Shown in pieces: positions 1 to 12,208 of a DNA stretch of 64,000 bases; within the stretch, counting starts at the first letter, position 1; the number at the start of each line of letters is the position of its first letter. This DNA comes from Serendipita indica DSM 11827 (lineage: Eukaryota; Basidiomycota; Agaricomycetes; Sebacinales; Serendipitaceae), in assembly GCA_910890315.1 (NCBI GenBank), contig CAJVGD010000031.1, positions 1-64,000 on the forward strand, read 5' to 3'. The position numbers and the translations under genes were made by a program. The notes beneath the pieces were generated by a model, which saw only the letters and a program-made list of their open reading frames with translations, did no database searches and was not told the origin of the DNA.

Positions 1-319
1 TCATTCCGTTTGTTCGTCACTTAGTATACGGTATATACCCTGTTCTTATTCCACATGAAATTTGCATCAGAAAGGAGCGTGCTCGCTCGTATCTGCAGCT
101 CATTTGAGTGTTTAGGTATGTTCCGCTCCATCCCAGGAACTTCCTCACGTAAGAAGATGTTCATCGCACTCGGAACTTACACTTTGAAGTCGAGCTCCAC
201 CCTTACAGGGAACTGGCGCTTAACGCATGGCCTTACAAGGTCGAGTATTTACTCTAACAACCTTGACCTCGACAAACACAGCGCGATTAGTTCTCTGACG
301 CTCAGTGCAATTAGGAAGC

Positions 320-1538
320 ATGCCGCAAATTCCATCCAAAATGAAAGCCTTACTAATTGAAGAAGTTAATAAACCGTACACGCTTCGCACGGATGTCGCG
401 GTGCCAAAGGTTAAACCAGGAATGATCCTTGTCTGCTCAAAGGCGGCGGGATTTTGTCATACAGATGTCATGGCCTTGGCGGTATGTTGCGGACATTCGT
501 AGGACAATCTGATGTTTAGAGCTGATCAATTGATAGGGACACACCAATCCTCCGCTACCGACTGTTCCCGGCCACGAAAACGTTGGCGTCGTCGCGGCAC
601 TCGGCGAAGGCGTCACTGGATTCAATATTGGCGATAGAGTGGGAGCATATCTATACCGTAACCCGTGTCGTACGTATCACCTCTATCCCTCTAATTCATA
701 GTCATGTCCCACTCATAAACCCGTCCGTCATAGATGAATGTCGTGAATGCAAGAACAAGACGTACAACTATTGTGACAAGGTCACTCTTGCTGGCCTCAA
801 TGGTGATGGTGGCATGGCCGAATACTTTCTTGCGGATGCGCTATGGACAGTCCACCTCCCCGACGCGCTTGCCTTTGAGAAAGCGGCCCCTCTCATGTGC
901 GCTGGAGGAACCGTCTATCAAAGTATCCTCAACGCAAAGCTCGATAAAGGAAAGATTATGGCAATAGTCGGCATAGGTGGACTAGGTCACCTCGGTAAGT
1001 CCTCACAGCTTCGGAATCTTGCTGACGACGAGCAGGAGTACAATTTGCCAAAGTCATGGGATACCGCGTCGTCGCGGTAGACACGCGGTCCGCACCCCTT
1101 GACCTCGTCTCTCATCTTCCACCTCGTCTTGCGCCCGACCTCGTAATCAACCCAACAGACGGAGTCGACAAAACACTTGAAAGAATTGCAGCTACATTCG
1201 ACGGCGCAACTGGTGTCGATTGCACCGTCGTCTGCACCGACGCCCTTCCAGCCTTTCAATTCTCCATGGATATCATGGCCAAACATAGCGTCCTCGTCTT
1301 TGTCGGCTTACCACTCGAGCCCGTTCCATTCCATTTTTCCTTCTTTTTGAACAAGGATGCTATAGTCGTGGCTGGCGCTCTTGGGCCAAAGGAGAGCTTG
1401 CAAGAGATGCTCGAGTTGGCGGTCAAAGAGGACATTCACGTGGAAATTAAAGAGTACACGATGGAAAACGCTAACCAGATGCTCAAGGATTATGAAAACG
1501 AGGGTATGAAAGGTAAGTTTGTAGTTCGAATAGAGTAA
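320..1538 (+). CDS. Zinc-dependent alcohol dehydrogenase (class ADH1/ADH3)
   Basis: Predicted NAD-dependent medium-chain alcohol dehydrogenase that interconverts primary alcohols and aldehydes. Four exons: 320-481, 537-669, 734-994 and 1036-1538, joined by GT-AG introns of 55, 64 and 41 nt, giving 352 aa, the usual length for the fungal family. The catalytic zinc ligands are visible as GFCHTD and PGHEN. The structural zinc loop C-x2-C-x2-C-x7-C is formed across the second intron (CHECREC...YC). The nucleotide-binding turn reads GIGGLGHLG. The start at 320 (MPQIPSKMKALL) was chosen because ADHs begin just before KALL; an ATG at 341 is a possible alternative. The protein ends in KFVVRIE, like other fungal ADHs. 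It converges on the histidinol-phosphatase gene, with about 50 bp between the stops. Localisation (cytosol or mitochondrion) cannot be told. Confidence 0.9.
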
Positions 1539-1591
1539 AAAGCTGTAGCTCTAGTACATCCTTCCCATGCTATCAAAGAGATTTCTACATT

Positions 1592-2567
1592 CTACGACTT
1601 GACTATTCCGTTTTCTCCCCGTTCAAGGCGGCATATTCTTTCCTCTGGAATCCCCATTTGCTGAATCCAAGCGAGTAGTCGGTGATAGTTTAGCCCGACT
1701 TGTTCAACCTTGTGAGCGTCGTCACTTAGGCAGAACTTTCCTCCCATGTCCAGAACCATCTTCACCGCCTCTTCGCCCGGCCAGCCTTCGTCCCAACCTT
1801 TTCTAAACGGCGCCGAGGAGAGTTCAAATAACGCGCCATACGAGACGCCAAACTCGATATTGGCTTTTGCAAGCTGAAGCGCACGAGGATGCGACGCGAG
1901 CCGCGTTTGCGGTGTAAAGAGGAGTGGGAGGGAGAAATGGCCAATGACTTGTGGGCGTAGTCGCTCCATGAGAGTGCGTTGAGACGTAAAGTAGCTCTCG
2001 AGTAGTTTTGAGAGCGCACCCTGTCGGAAGTCTTCAGATTGGGTGTCTGTCGAGGGCTCGGGCAGTTGAGTTTGGAAACTGGTGATGGCGTCTTCAAACC
2101 TTTCTTTGCTGAAATCAATCGGATGTTCGTCGGCATGGTGTACGCTTCCCACTATGAAGTCGATGTCTGCGTTGTACTTGTTGATGAGCTGCTCGAGTTT
2201 GTCGAGATCCTCGGTACGTAGACACTCTGTCTCTAGTCCAATCAGAATCTCCATCCCACTTTCGTTGCTGGCATACAGGTCCCTCAGACGCGTCCCTTCG
2301 GCGATAAACTTTGCAAAGGTCTCTTCGAGGTCTTGTAGAGATACCTTGGCCTACTAACGATCAATACTGATACTCCAAGATAGGGAGGTATGTATCTACC
2401 TCTATCTCCTCAGGGTAGAGATCTGAATCGCAGTATCGCGGACAGTGCTCCGTCAATGCATACATCTTGAAGCCCTTTCTCGCAGCTTCAGCCACGATAA
2501 GCTCGAGGGTATCCGCTCCATGACTACAAAACTGCCCCGAATGGGAATGATGAGAGTACACCATCAA
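1592..2567 (-). CDS. Histidinol-phosphatase, PHP family
   Basis: Histidinol-phosphate phosphatase of the PHP superfamily (type of yeast HIS2), the step before histidinol oxidation in histidine synthesis. Two exons, 2567-2400 and 2350-1592, with a 49-nt intron, give 308 aa, normal for the family. Metal-site motifs are present in order: SHHSHSG at the N-terminus, TEHCPR, the VGSVHH stretch, and SDDAH near the C-terminus. The segment usually written GHFD reads GHFS here, so one commonly conserved acidic residue is replaced; whether this affects activity is unknown. ATG at 2567 or 2564 are equivalent choices. The gene is tail-to-tail with the alcohol dehydrogenase, and its 5' end faces the 3' end of the sugar-transporter gene about 110 bp away. 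No regulatory site was recognised. Confidence 0.88.
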
Positions 2568-2679
2568 AGGCCAAAGAGGTAGAGTCTAAATCGTTCCCCA
2601 CCCAAGTTATCCAGCACGAAACGATAAATTACTCTAGGACACGAATAAGGACGATGAAAGAAACTCGAGAGAAGGCGGC

Positions 2680-5203
2680 TCATCGTCCCTTTTGTCTTCG
2701 CAAACTCTTTGCCAATCTCCAACACAACACGGCCGCAATCAAACTACATGCCCCACCAATTCGAAAGATGAGTGCGAGACCAGCGGGGTTGGCCGAATCG
2801 TCCTCTGGCGAGCCGGGCAATCGCTTGATGAGCCCCGGTAGTAAGTGTGTGGGTGTTCGTTTCACGAGCGAAGACGATAAGCGCGTGATGGCGCGTGCGA
2901 GCAGTCGGCTGTTCTTTTCGTCAAAGCCAATGTCCATGTCGGCGAACAGACTGTCGTCCGATGTCGGAACGGCGGCTGCGGCTGCGGCTGGGGCGCCGAC
3001 TCCAGCACCGGCATGGCCCGCACCTGGTTGAACACCAGAGACGGGTTCGTAGAGGGCGAAGATGATGGACGAGAGCGCCGTGACGAGGAATTGGGGAACG
3101 ACAATGGCGACGTTGTGGATACCCTGGACGCAAAAGGTGTAAGTGACACACTAGTTTAGGAAATGAAAGCTCACCAGAATGATGCCAGCCTTTTCATGTA
3201 TGCTCTCCTTCGCCACCGCCGCGACTCGCTGAGATACCCCCCCGCTGCCACCAGCAGCGCTCCCATCAGGGAATGGCGTATCCGTAGCATACTCGGTCCG
3301 CTCAAGATCCTTAATCAACCTCTGTTCTTCTTCGAGGTCATCCCTCCGCGCACGCTCGAGCAACCGCGCGCGTTCCTCTCCATCACCATCCACCAACGTC
3401 CTCTCATCCGCGTCCTGCCTCCCACCACCCGTAACAGCCGCAGACTCTTCACCAGCATCGAAAACAAGCCCACCAGACCTCGGCGTCTCGTCATCTTGAA
3501 GACGGGTATCCTGCTGGTGCATCGGAATTGACTCGTCGCCATCATGCGGGATAGCCTGATACTCTCCACCTTCTCCAGCACCACCACCACCACGACTCGC
3601 CTTTCCATCACTCGAGATTTGTTCTGCGAGCAAGCTAAACGGCACCCACATGCTCACCGCAAAGCAAAACCCCGTAAGTGCAATCACCGCCACAGACCCA
3701 TCAACCGAATCAGACGTAAACAACGTCGCACCCATACACAGTGCAAAGAGCAAAAGCGAAAAGATCCAAATCTCCGCAAGACCGAGATAGAACCCAATCC
3801 GCCTTGGACTTCGTTTTTTGAAATAGCCTACGATGGCCGGTAGGAGGATGAGTGTACCCAGGCTAAGGAGAGATGAGTCGAGGAGCGCCCCTGCGCCGAC
3901 GAGCGTGGCGGCTTCGGCCGTCGCTTCTTTATTTTCTCCTGTTCCGTTTTGGAGAGTGTATACTTCGCCGACGTAGACAGTGCTAAAGAAGAGGACTGGG
4001 AACCATCCGATCCAAGAGAAGAACTGGATCATGCAGATTTTGCGGATGTTGGGTGGCAAGATTTTGACGTTGATCCAAATGTCTTTGAATGCTGAGAATA
4101 CGCCAACTTTCTTTTGTTGGTGTTTGACTGCGAATGTTCGCCATCCTGGTCGCCCGCCGTCTTCAGTTGTTGTGGTGGTATCTTGGTGCATTCCCTCTGG
4201 AAGCAAAACGCGTTCGCGAACGGAGATGGCGGTGATAAAGTGGGCGACAAGGAGGAGGCCAGAGGTGAGGACGCAGAGGACTTGAAGTTGGGTATGACCG
4301 AGGTAGGGGAATATTGTAGTGAGAGAACGGTTGCCGCTGAGAGAGGGTCAGCGCGCATTGATCTGTAAAAGTGTCGACGTACACCCAGAAACCAACTACG
4401 CTTCCGACGCTCAACATTCTCCCCGCCCACGCTTGCCCTCGTTCTTGCAAGTCCATAGGTAGCGTGTCAACTAATAGCGCTCTATCCACCGCTTGGACTG
4501 TCAAGTGTGAGACAGTATACATAGCATATCGTCACGCATACCGGCGTTGATTGTGAAATCTATGCAGTAGATGGCGAGCACGGCCAATGCAATGGTAACT
4601 CCCTTGAACTGAGGGTCGGATGAGCATGGAGAAGTGTGGTGTTGAGAGCACGCACGGCAGGTGAGTCGGGGGAAAGAATCCATCCAACGACATTCTTCGT
4701 AAAGCCTAGGAGGAGCATAGATATCGCGCAGAGAATGGATCCGCTAATCATGTACGGTCTTCTTCTCCCCCATTTGGACGTCGAGTGGTCGGCTAAGACA
4801 CCTGTCGTAACGCGTTAGCTGCTGCGCACGACATGCCAGGTAATTACCGATGAGTGGTTGTACGAATAGACCAGAAAGTGGACCAGCGACAAAGACCATG
4901 GACATCCACGATTTTGAGAGTCCCAGAGAGAGTAGATACGGCGATGCATAGCCCATTTCGGTGCTCCAGACAATCTGCGTGCCCAGCAAACCGATGGTGA
5001 GCAGCGGCATTCGTAACCATGATGGTCCTGGAGTAATTAAGATAAGCAAATGGCTTGTATTAGCTGTCCAGAATACGCGTATGCGCTCCTTTGAAGATGG
5101 GAGACTCACCGCGAACACCTTTGCGACCTCTCCAGCGTCTCGACTCGTGTTCATTATGTTCATCGTCATCGTGTGATGTCGTTACTCCTCCGAATCCAAC
5201 CAT
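2680..5203 (-). CDS. Sucrose/alpha-glucoside-type MFS transporter
   Basis: Plasma-membrane sugar:proton symporter related to plant SUT and fungal general alpha-glucoside carriers (inferred). Seven exons: 5203-5110, 5030-4848, 4801-4656, 4608-4542, 4497-4383, 4336-3175 and 3123-2680, with introns of 44-79 nt and all phases consistent, giving 736 aa. Family motifs include WSTEMGYASPYLLSLGLSKS in TM1-2 and KWGRRRPYM after the first membrane pair. The start at 5203 (MVGFGG) was preferred over the in-phase-looking ATG at 5169, because only the upstream frame joins to GPSWLRMPLLTIG. The protein is longer than plant SUTs because of a central cytoplasmic loop, roughly residues 400-550, that is rich in Gly, Asp, Glu and Arg and looks disordered. 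Substrate specificity cannot be read from sequence. Confidence 0.88.
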
Positions 5204-6282
5204 TTTACTACCGGCGCTCGTGAATCAAGCGCGCGACTCTAGATTCTTAGCGCGGTGCAGACGTGGAATGTATTCTGGCGGTTGGATTGTCGTTCCAGGG
5301 ACCAATGTAGCGTGATTTCGAAGAGTTGAACGGCGAGTTTCGTCTGTCGTCGTCGCCACGACACAAGTCGAAATGGTGGGAGCTGGTCAAGATGTGCGAG
5401 CACTATCGCCGCCAACGAGTCAAAGTCAAACGCATATAAGAAATGTTGTTATAAACCCTATAGTTACTCGTGTACTGCGCAATTCCTTATGAGCTTCTCC
5501 AAAATTGCTAATAGGTCTCACGGGGGTTAATTCAAGTATAATATGTCGCTAATGGCCTTTGTTAGGTGCAGTGGGTGGCCACGGAAGGTAGCTTCCGCAA
5601 GTGAGTCTTGAAGACGTCAAATTACTTTCAAGATTGAATAAATTGACTTATAAGAGGCGAAAATTTGACTGAATACCTCAAGAGGAGCCTAGAGCGGAAG
5701 TCATATTTTGCTAGCACCTTTAAGATTGTTTTGGGCCATAAATCAGGTTGAAGCGGGTCTTCCATAGAATATATATTCCATAGAATAGGCTATTAGGCGC
5801 GTTGGTCGGCTGATGGCGCCCAACAGAAATGGCTGAGAAATTCACGAGCTCGGCAAGAATGTTAGAGAGAGCGAAGAGAGTATACTGGTAATTCAAAGTC
5901 AAATATACGGAACGTCTTGACATAGGTATTGTGGGCCGTGAAACCGCTCGCCAGTCAGAGCTTCTGACCTGGACCGTGGGAGTAACGCATGCTATCTTCT
6001 CAGCCCTCGGGTGTTATAGGCGGATTTCTTAGAAACTGGGACGGATATCTCAGGGTCATCAGCCTCATCCCGTTTGCGCTAATATTCTGTAAGCAATCAG
6101 AAAGCGAACAAAAAGGAAAATTACCTTGTTGCTCGTTGCTTTATCCTGGATACGCATACAAAATTAGTCCAAATTACGAGGTTAAAATGCAAAGACATAC
6201 ACACTTCTCCTTGAGCTGGCCGCTCTGAAGTACACGCATTTGAGTACGCAGATACAGTGGTCATTTATGCGGACTATTTTAA
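5204..6282. other. Intergenic, no gene recognised
   Basis: About 1.1 kb between the divergent 5' end of the transporter and the 3' end of the TPR-NLR. It is AT-rich in the middle. The only open frames are short (67 and 79 aa), without family motifs or credible splice partners. Confidence 0.5.
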
Positions 6283-9200
6283 TCATAATATACATACCTT
6301 ATCAGTCGACCCTTTAAAACGACGTGTTGGCCTACGGGCTTGTGAATTCCATCCACTTGTCGGGTCTATCTCTGCTACGGTTTGAGTCGAGGTTTCAGCT
6401 GAACTTTGTGGTTCGAATCCGGTTGCTTCTTCAGTCCGACTATGCTTGTGCGAAGTGATTGTGAGATTGCTCGTCCCACAGACGATATCTGGATGACTTG
6501 ATTCGGCGGCATTGAGATTTAGAGCAACTAATTCTTGTTGGATCTTCTTCGCCTCGTCTAATTGGCCAAGCTCAGACAAGGTCTTTGCGAGGTCAGTCAT
6601 AGCAGAGGCAGTATCTGGATGTTGTGACCCGAGTATATCGAGCTGCAAAGTGAGCACCTCTCGCTGAATCCTTTCTGCTTCAGCCAGTTGGCCCTGATTG
6701 AACAGCGTGTTTGCAAGATTCTTCTTGGCTGAAATTGGTCGGGGTATTGTGGTCCAAGGAACTCGATCCGCAGGGTGACTACCTGTTGCTGAATCTTTTC
6801 TGCCTCATCCAGTTTTCCACATTTGGAGAGGGTACTTGCAAGGCTGCTCATCGCTGCAATGGTGTCCAAATGGTGCGGTCCGAGGATCTCAAGCTGTAGA
6901 GCGAGTACCTCGCGTTTCATTTTTTCTGCTTCCTCCAACTGACCAAGGTCGGACAAGGTGATCGCAAGGTTGTTCATTGCCGAAACAACGTCTGGATGTT
7001 GTGCCCTAGGATAGCCAGCCGCAAAGCAAGCACGCCTCGCTGAACCTTTTCTGCTTCAGCCAGCTGACCACGGTGGTTCAAGGTGTTTGCAAGATTGTTC
7101 ATTGCTGAGATAGTGTCCGGATGTCGTGGTCCAAGGACCTCCAGCTGTAGGGAAAGCATCTCCCGTTTCATTGCCTCTGCCTCGTCGGATCGACCAAGAT
7201 CAGACAAGGTGCTTGCGAGGTTGCTCATTGCCCACACAGTATCGGGGTGTTGTAATCCAAGGGTATCGAGCCGCAAATTGAGAATCTCCCGCTGAATCTT
7301 TTCAGCCTCGTCCAACTTGTCCTGGTTGGACAAGGTGACTGCGAGATTATTCATTGCCGAGACCGTCTCTGGATGTCGTGATCCAAGGATATCAGTCCGC
7401 AGATCAAGGACTTGTCGCTCAATCTTTTCAGCCTCATCTAGCTGATCGGACTTGGACAAGGTGCTGGCGAGACTACTCATTGCGGAGATTGTGTCTGCAT
7501 GTCGTGGGCCAAGAATGTCAAGCTGGAGGGCAAGTACTTCCTTCCGAATCTTTTCCCCCTCTTCCCACTGACCACAGTCTGACAGAGTATTTGCCAGATT
7601 GTTCATTGCAGCGATGGTGTCGGGATGTTTAGGTCCAAGGACGTCACACCGAAGGGTGAGTACTTCTCGCTTCATTTTTTCAGCCTGCCTTGAGCTGACC
7701 ACGGTCGGACAAGGTGCTCGCTAAGCTGCCCATTGCCGAGATGGTGTCTGCATGCCGTGGTCCGAGAGTCTCGACCTGCAGGGCCAGTATCTCTCTCTTC
7801 ATCTTCTCTGTCTCAACCAAGTGACCTTGGTCAGACAACGTGCTTGCGAGATTGTTCATCGCCGTGATTGTATCTGGATGGTGGGATCCCAGAATATCAA
7901 GCCGCAGAGCAAGTACATTTCTCTCAAGCTTTTCTGCCTCGTCCAACCGACCGCATTCGGACAGGATGCTCCCAAGATTGCTCATAGCCCAAACTGTGTC
8001 CAGATGACGTGGTCCAAGCAAACTGAGCCGCAGAGTAAGGACCTCTCGCTGAAGCTTTACTGCTTCATCAAACTGGCCGCTGTCAGAGAGGGTATTTGCA
8101 AGATTATTCATTGCGGAGACAGTATGTGGGTGCCGTGGTCCGAGGACTTCAAGACGCAGAGAAAGTACATCCCGTTGGATCTTCTCCGCTTCATCCAGCC
8201 GGCCAATGCTGGACAAAGTCTTCCCAAGGTTGCTCATTGCTGAGAGCGTGTCAGGATGCCTTGGCCCAAGGACGTCGAGCTGCAGAGCCAGCACCTCTCG
8301 CTCAATCGTCTCCGCCTCGTCTAACAGTTCACGGTCAGACAAGGTGCTTGCAAGATTGCTCATAGCCCAGATAGTGTCTGGATGTCGTTTTCCAAGGGTG
8401 TCAAGCCGTCGGGCGAGTACTTCTCGTTGAATTTCTTCGGCTTCATCTAGCTTGCCACTTTCTGACAGGGTGACCGCAAGATCGCTCATTGCCGATATAG
8501 TGTCTGTATGATGTGGTCCGATGGTTTTAATCTGCAGGTCAAGTACCTCGCGCTGAATCCTTTCTGCTCTCTCCACCTCTCCGAGGCTCTGTAGTGCACT
8601 GGCTAGCTGAGCTTTTAACCAGATCACATCCTCGTCATTTTCACCTCGATTTTGTTGAACTTGAGCAAGAGTTGGTTCCAACAACTCCTGACAGGCCTTC
8701 CAGTCACCTAAAGAGTCGTAGAGCTCAAAGAAAGCAAGTGCATGAGCCACACTCTCTGACTGAATGGAACGAGGGATATTGTTTACATGAGGGAGCAGTT
8801 GCCAAAGCTGGGCATTGCCCCCCTCCGACGGTCGGATCGCACCAAGTAGGAGTTGCGCAGCCATACGCGCGTAACGTTCATCTCCCTCCTCGTTGATGCA
8901 GTCTCTGATATACATTTGAAGGAGGGGATGGACGTTGTAGAACAGTCCGTCCGTTGAAGCCTCGATAAATGAGGCCCGGGCGGCCAACTCAACGAGCTGC
9001 TGGAACACGACCGGGTCCCAGTTCACGCCTAGGACTCCCTGAATGCTCGAGATGAGAGTTATATCACTCTCTGGTGGAGGACAGCCCTTCCGAACCGTAT
9101 ATGTCGAGAAACCGGACTTCGCAGAGATCTCGAATAGGGACACGGGAATAGATGAGTGGTAGAGGAATGCGCATAGTTTTAAGACTTCCTGTGCATTTTT

Positions 9201-11249
9201 CGGCAAGTCGTTGAAAGAGAGGTTGAACGCGGCATATGTCGACGACGTATACTCTTTGCCAATATCCGGGCCCTTGCTCAAAAGCTGCTTCCGATGAACA
9301 CGAAATGTATCTAGATATTTATCAAGACGTCGAGTCTTGCGGATATACGCTCCAGCCTGCGTAATTGCAAGCGCAAACATCCCCAGCTCTTCGGCAATCT
9401 GCAAGGATTCGGTGTCGGAGGTAGGCGCGATATTGGCGACAGAGTGCAGAAGTTTCACTGCTTCACTTTTTTCCAGACTACCGACAGAAACAGCAGAGTC
9501 TGGAGCGTAGCTGGCACATTCGCTGTTCCTTGAGGCAATGAGGATTGTCCCATGAATCGAAGTCGGAAGGTAGAGACTGAGTTCAAGAATCGGAGAGTCG
9601 GCGTTGTCTACAAAAAGCAGCCATCCCTTTTCCTTATCATCGAGATATGCGACTGCATCTTCCCATGTCATGGCGCTGTATTCTGGGCCTAAGGAACGAA
9701 TTGACTGCTCCAAGTCTGCCTCTAGTTGGGTCTGACTGGAAGCATCGACACAAATTATTCGCGTGAAACTAGCCCTAGATGAGTTCTTTGTAACATGGTC
9801 CCCGTTTAGGTCGTACCTGCTTTCGTGTTCCCGAATCCATTTCGCCGCGAGCTGGGTTTTACCTGCTCCTCCAAGTCCGTAAAGGACACACCGCGGTTGG
9901 TTCTGTAGATCCCCATGCGGCAGTAGTTTTTGGGTGATAAGAGATTGGATCTGCTCTCGCTCGACATAACTTCTCGACACAGATGGTCGGGCCTTAGGTT
10001 GGATGGCATTTTGGGGATTGTATCCCCTTGCTACGACTTGCTCGCGTAAGGCATTGATTCAGACTTTCAAAAATGACAAACCTCGATGTGCATCCTCCGC
10101 GGACCATTGATCCGTTACTGCGGCGATGGCACCTTGAATATACTGCTTGAGATATGAGAGGACCGTCTTATAGTCCCCGTGGTATTTATCGGGGAACTTG
10201 ACCATTTCGCAGTGATCCGCGTATAGTCCTTCTTCAGTTGCCTGACGATCCCCGGCGAGTATTGCCGAGTGACGTGGTACAATCTGCAAAATATTGGATT
10301 AGGGAAAGGAGAGCACATTGAACTTGCCATTTGTCTTCTACCTCCCATAATCGGCGTTGGATACACCTCATAGAAGAAAACGGTATGAATTTTCTCGCTC
10401 GCGGAAATGTATAGACCTTGTATGTTCTCCAGTTCTGGCGAATTCTCCTTCAGATGTTGGAGGATAACGTTGGTGGTTTTCATGTACACTGACAACAGTC
10501 GGTTCAAAACCTCCAAAAGGTCGGCACCTTTAACCCCGGAGTGAGGCGTTCCGAAGAACAGAACAGCATGAGTGGAAACCAATATATCCCGCAATTTGTT
10601 GGTCGAGTTCAGAGTCTGGTTATGACAAAGAATAATAGCCTAGTCAAATCTCAGAGAACGGCTTCGACGTATGGAAGTGATAGTACTTGTTTCAGCACGA
10701 TACCGCCTAAACTGTGCGCCACGAATATAATCGGCCGCTGCGAGGGTCTCAGACAATAGGACTTGGTGTAATACCTCACTCACCCGCGGAGCATTGCTGC
10801 GTTCTCGTGTGAGAGATTTGACAAATTTATCCGCTTGCTGGTATATCGTCTGTGTCGAGACGCATTCCCGACTGCGAGTATCAGCGTCGTAGCCATATGC
10901 AAGGACTCGGACGTTGGGTAGGTCAGCTGGTAGCAGATCTCGAAGCCAGAGAGTGCCATTCTCTGCCATCCATGTCTTTTCCCTGTGGCCATCCAGGCCG
11001 TGGATGGCGATAATGCTGATCTCGTCAGCTCTAGGTGCATCCGGATAAAGCAGAGAGTACTTACTCCACGACAGGATCAATCCCAGGTACAAGCTCCAGG
11101 AAACCAAGTTCCTCCTTTTTTGAACGGATTTTCAAAGCTGACTGGTCATTGCCATCCGAGTTACCAGCGACCGACCCTTCGAGGTCTGTCCAAGACGATG
11201 ATTTGGAAGCGTTAAAAAAGCTTGTTAAACGCGAACGAAAACTCGACAT
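6283..11249 (-). CDS. NLR: SesB-like hydrolase, NB-ARC, KLC-type TPR array (frame-broken tail)
   Basis: STAND/NLR receptor. Exons 11249-11065, 11030-10784, 10737-10687, 10639-10328, 10283-10082 and 10030 onward. The head is an alpha/beta-hydrolase with IAIHGLDGH, nucleophile elbow VAHSLGG, FFGTPHSG and the IVPRHSAIL histidine segment, as in fungal SesB-type effectors. NB-ARC follows with P-loop YGLGGAGKTQLA and Walker-B-like WLLFVDNAD. The C-terminus is about 16 repeats of 42 aa with LGPRHPDTxxAMxNLA. The frame is open to 7680. It then shifts near 7,690, again near 7,003 and again near 6,743, each by one base, while the repeat pattern continues to about 6,450. Either the tail is decaying or the assembly has errors in the repeats. 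The first intron is only 34 nt, so the start is uncertain; a downstream start at 11107 would drop that exon. One intron (10327-10284) appears to be GC-AG. Confidence 0.82.
6450..8600 (-). repeat. 126-bp tandem repeats encoding kinesin-light-chain TPRs
   Basis: About 16 tandem coding units of 126 bp (42 aa), each matching the pattern EVLxLxLDxLGPRHPDTxxAMxNLAxTLSxxGxLDEAE. The units are diverged from each other, not identical, so this is an old array and not a recent satellite expansion. All three frame breaks of the parent gene lie in its distal half. Confidence 0.85.
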
Positions 11250-11410
11250 CCTTTAATCTCGAATAGGCCGGGAACAAGAGTTACGGCCTTGCTCTGCGGG
11301 TCGGCGTCAAACAAAAGGAGAACGGATGGCCGGCGAGAATTGGCAGCACGGGTTCGTATAATAACAAAGCCTCCAATAGACAATAACGAAATACGAATCT
11401 GCAATCGTAA

Positions 11411-12208
11411 TCACTTCTTCTTTCGGGGACCCTTCTTTGACCCGCGCGCTCTAGGAGATTCTAGGCCTGTGGGTGGGGAAGGATTCGGTTCTGCAGTGAG
11501 CCGAAGCGCTTCTCGTTCTCTCCGCTCTTCGTCCAGAATTCCAGTCACGTCGTCAAACTTTGTCTCTTCTTCGACTGCCTAGGCGTAGATATCTCACTGA
11601 TCGATCCACGTAGCCTCCGTCGTGTTCAAGGGCTGGGCCGCTGTACCGGTCATAGTCAGCCCGCTATCTGTCATCAACGTGAAGCCATGTCCGGATGAAC
11701 TCGCCCACGCGCCTGGACCAATCGTGGCCGCCCTCTCCTCGTGCTTGATAGGAGTGAGAACCTTTGATTAATTCGATGGCTCGCCGTGAACATCCAGGTC
11801 GTCGGCCATGAACATTTCGTCCGCTTCGTCGAACTTTAGGAGATCTGTATTTGCCCGCTTCGCCGGCATGACCAACGGACTTCTAACACTGGTGATTCCG
11901 CTCAAGACGTCTTTACCGACACACACCGTTCCTCTAACGACTGCGTCTATTCCCGACCCTACACTGCTACCAGCACTGCCTGGATGACCGTTTGGGAGCA
12001 TCGGAATAACGTGGCCTGGACTGCCGATATCCGACGGCGAGCCAACTGGAGAGTAGGATGTGTCCAGTTTCAACCTAGAGTTCATCGCCGACGTGGGGAT
12101 ATCGTCGAAAGATTGGCGAGCCAGCGGCTGAGACTTCATGCTGCTCGTGCTTGCGAGGCTCGATGAAAAAGGCATGTGCTCGTTTCGGAGCCGACATATC
12201 AGCAGCAA
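11411..12208 (-). pseudogene. Unknown Ser/Pro-rich gene, three in-frame stops
   Basis: One continuous minus-strand reading frame runs from about 12208 to a terminal stop at 11411. It has a Ser/Pro/Gly-rich first part, an acidic patch (DEADEMFMADDLD), a conserved-looking segment TTEATWIDQ and a charged tail ending RGSKKGPRKKK. The frame is interrupted by TAA at 11768-11770, TGA at 11594-11596 and TAG at 11579-11581. Reading straight through gives a smooth protein on both sides, and each stop is one C-to-T change from CAA, CGA and CAG. The alternative, that mini-introns of 30 and 19 nt remove them, is possible by GT/AG but far below the intron sizes seen elsewhere here. The 5' end was not found; coding-like sequence may continue to about 12,800. 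No family recognised. Confidence 0.45.

Noticed and set aside
6408-6425. GGTTCGAATCC-like tRNA B-box.
   Set aside because: It lies inside the TPR-NLR coding frame and has no A-box or cloverleaf around it.
7083-8430. Several long plus-strand open frames over the TPR array.
   Set aside because: They are antisense shadows of the repeated coding sequence; their periodicity follows the minus-strand repeats.
6450-8600. Tandem repeats considered as a CRISPR-like or satellite array.
   Set aside because: The unit is 126 bp without spacers, diverged and in frame with a TPR protein; the context is eukaryotic.
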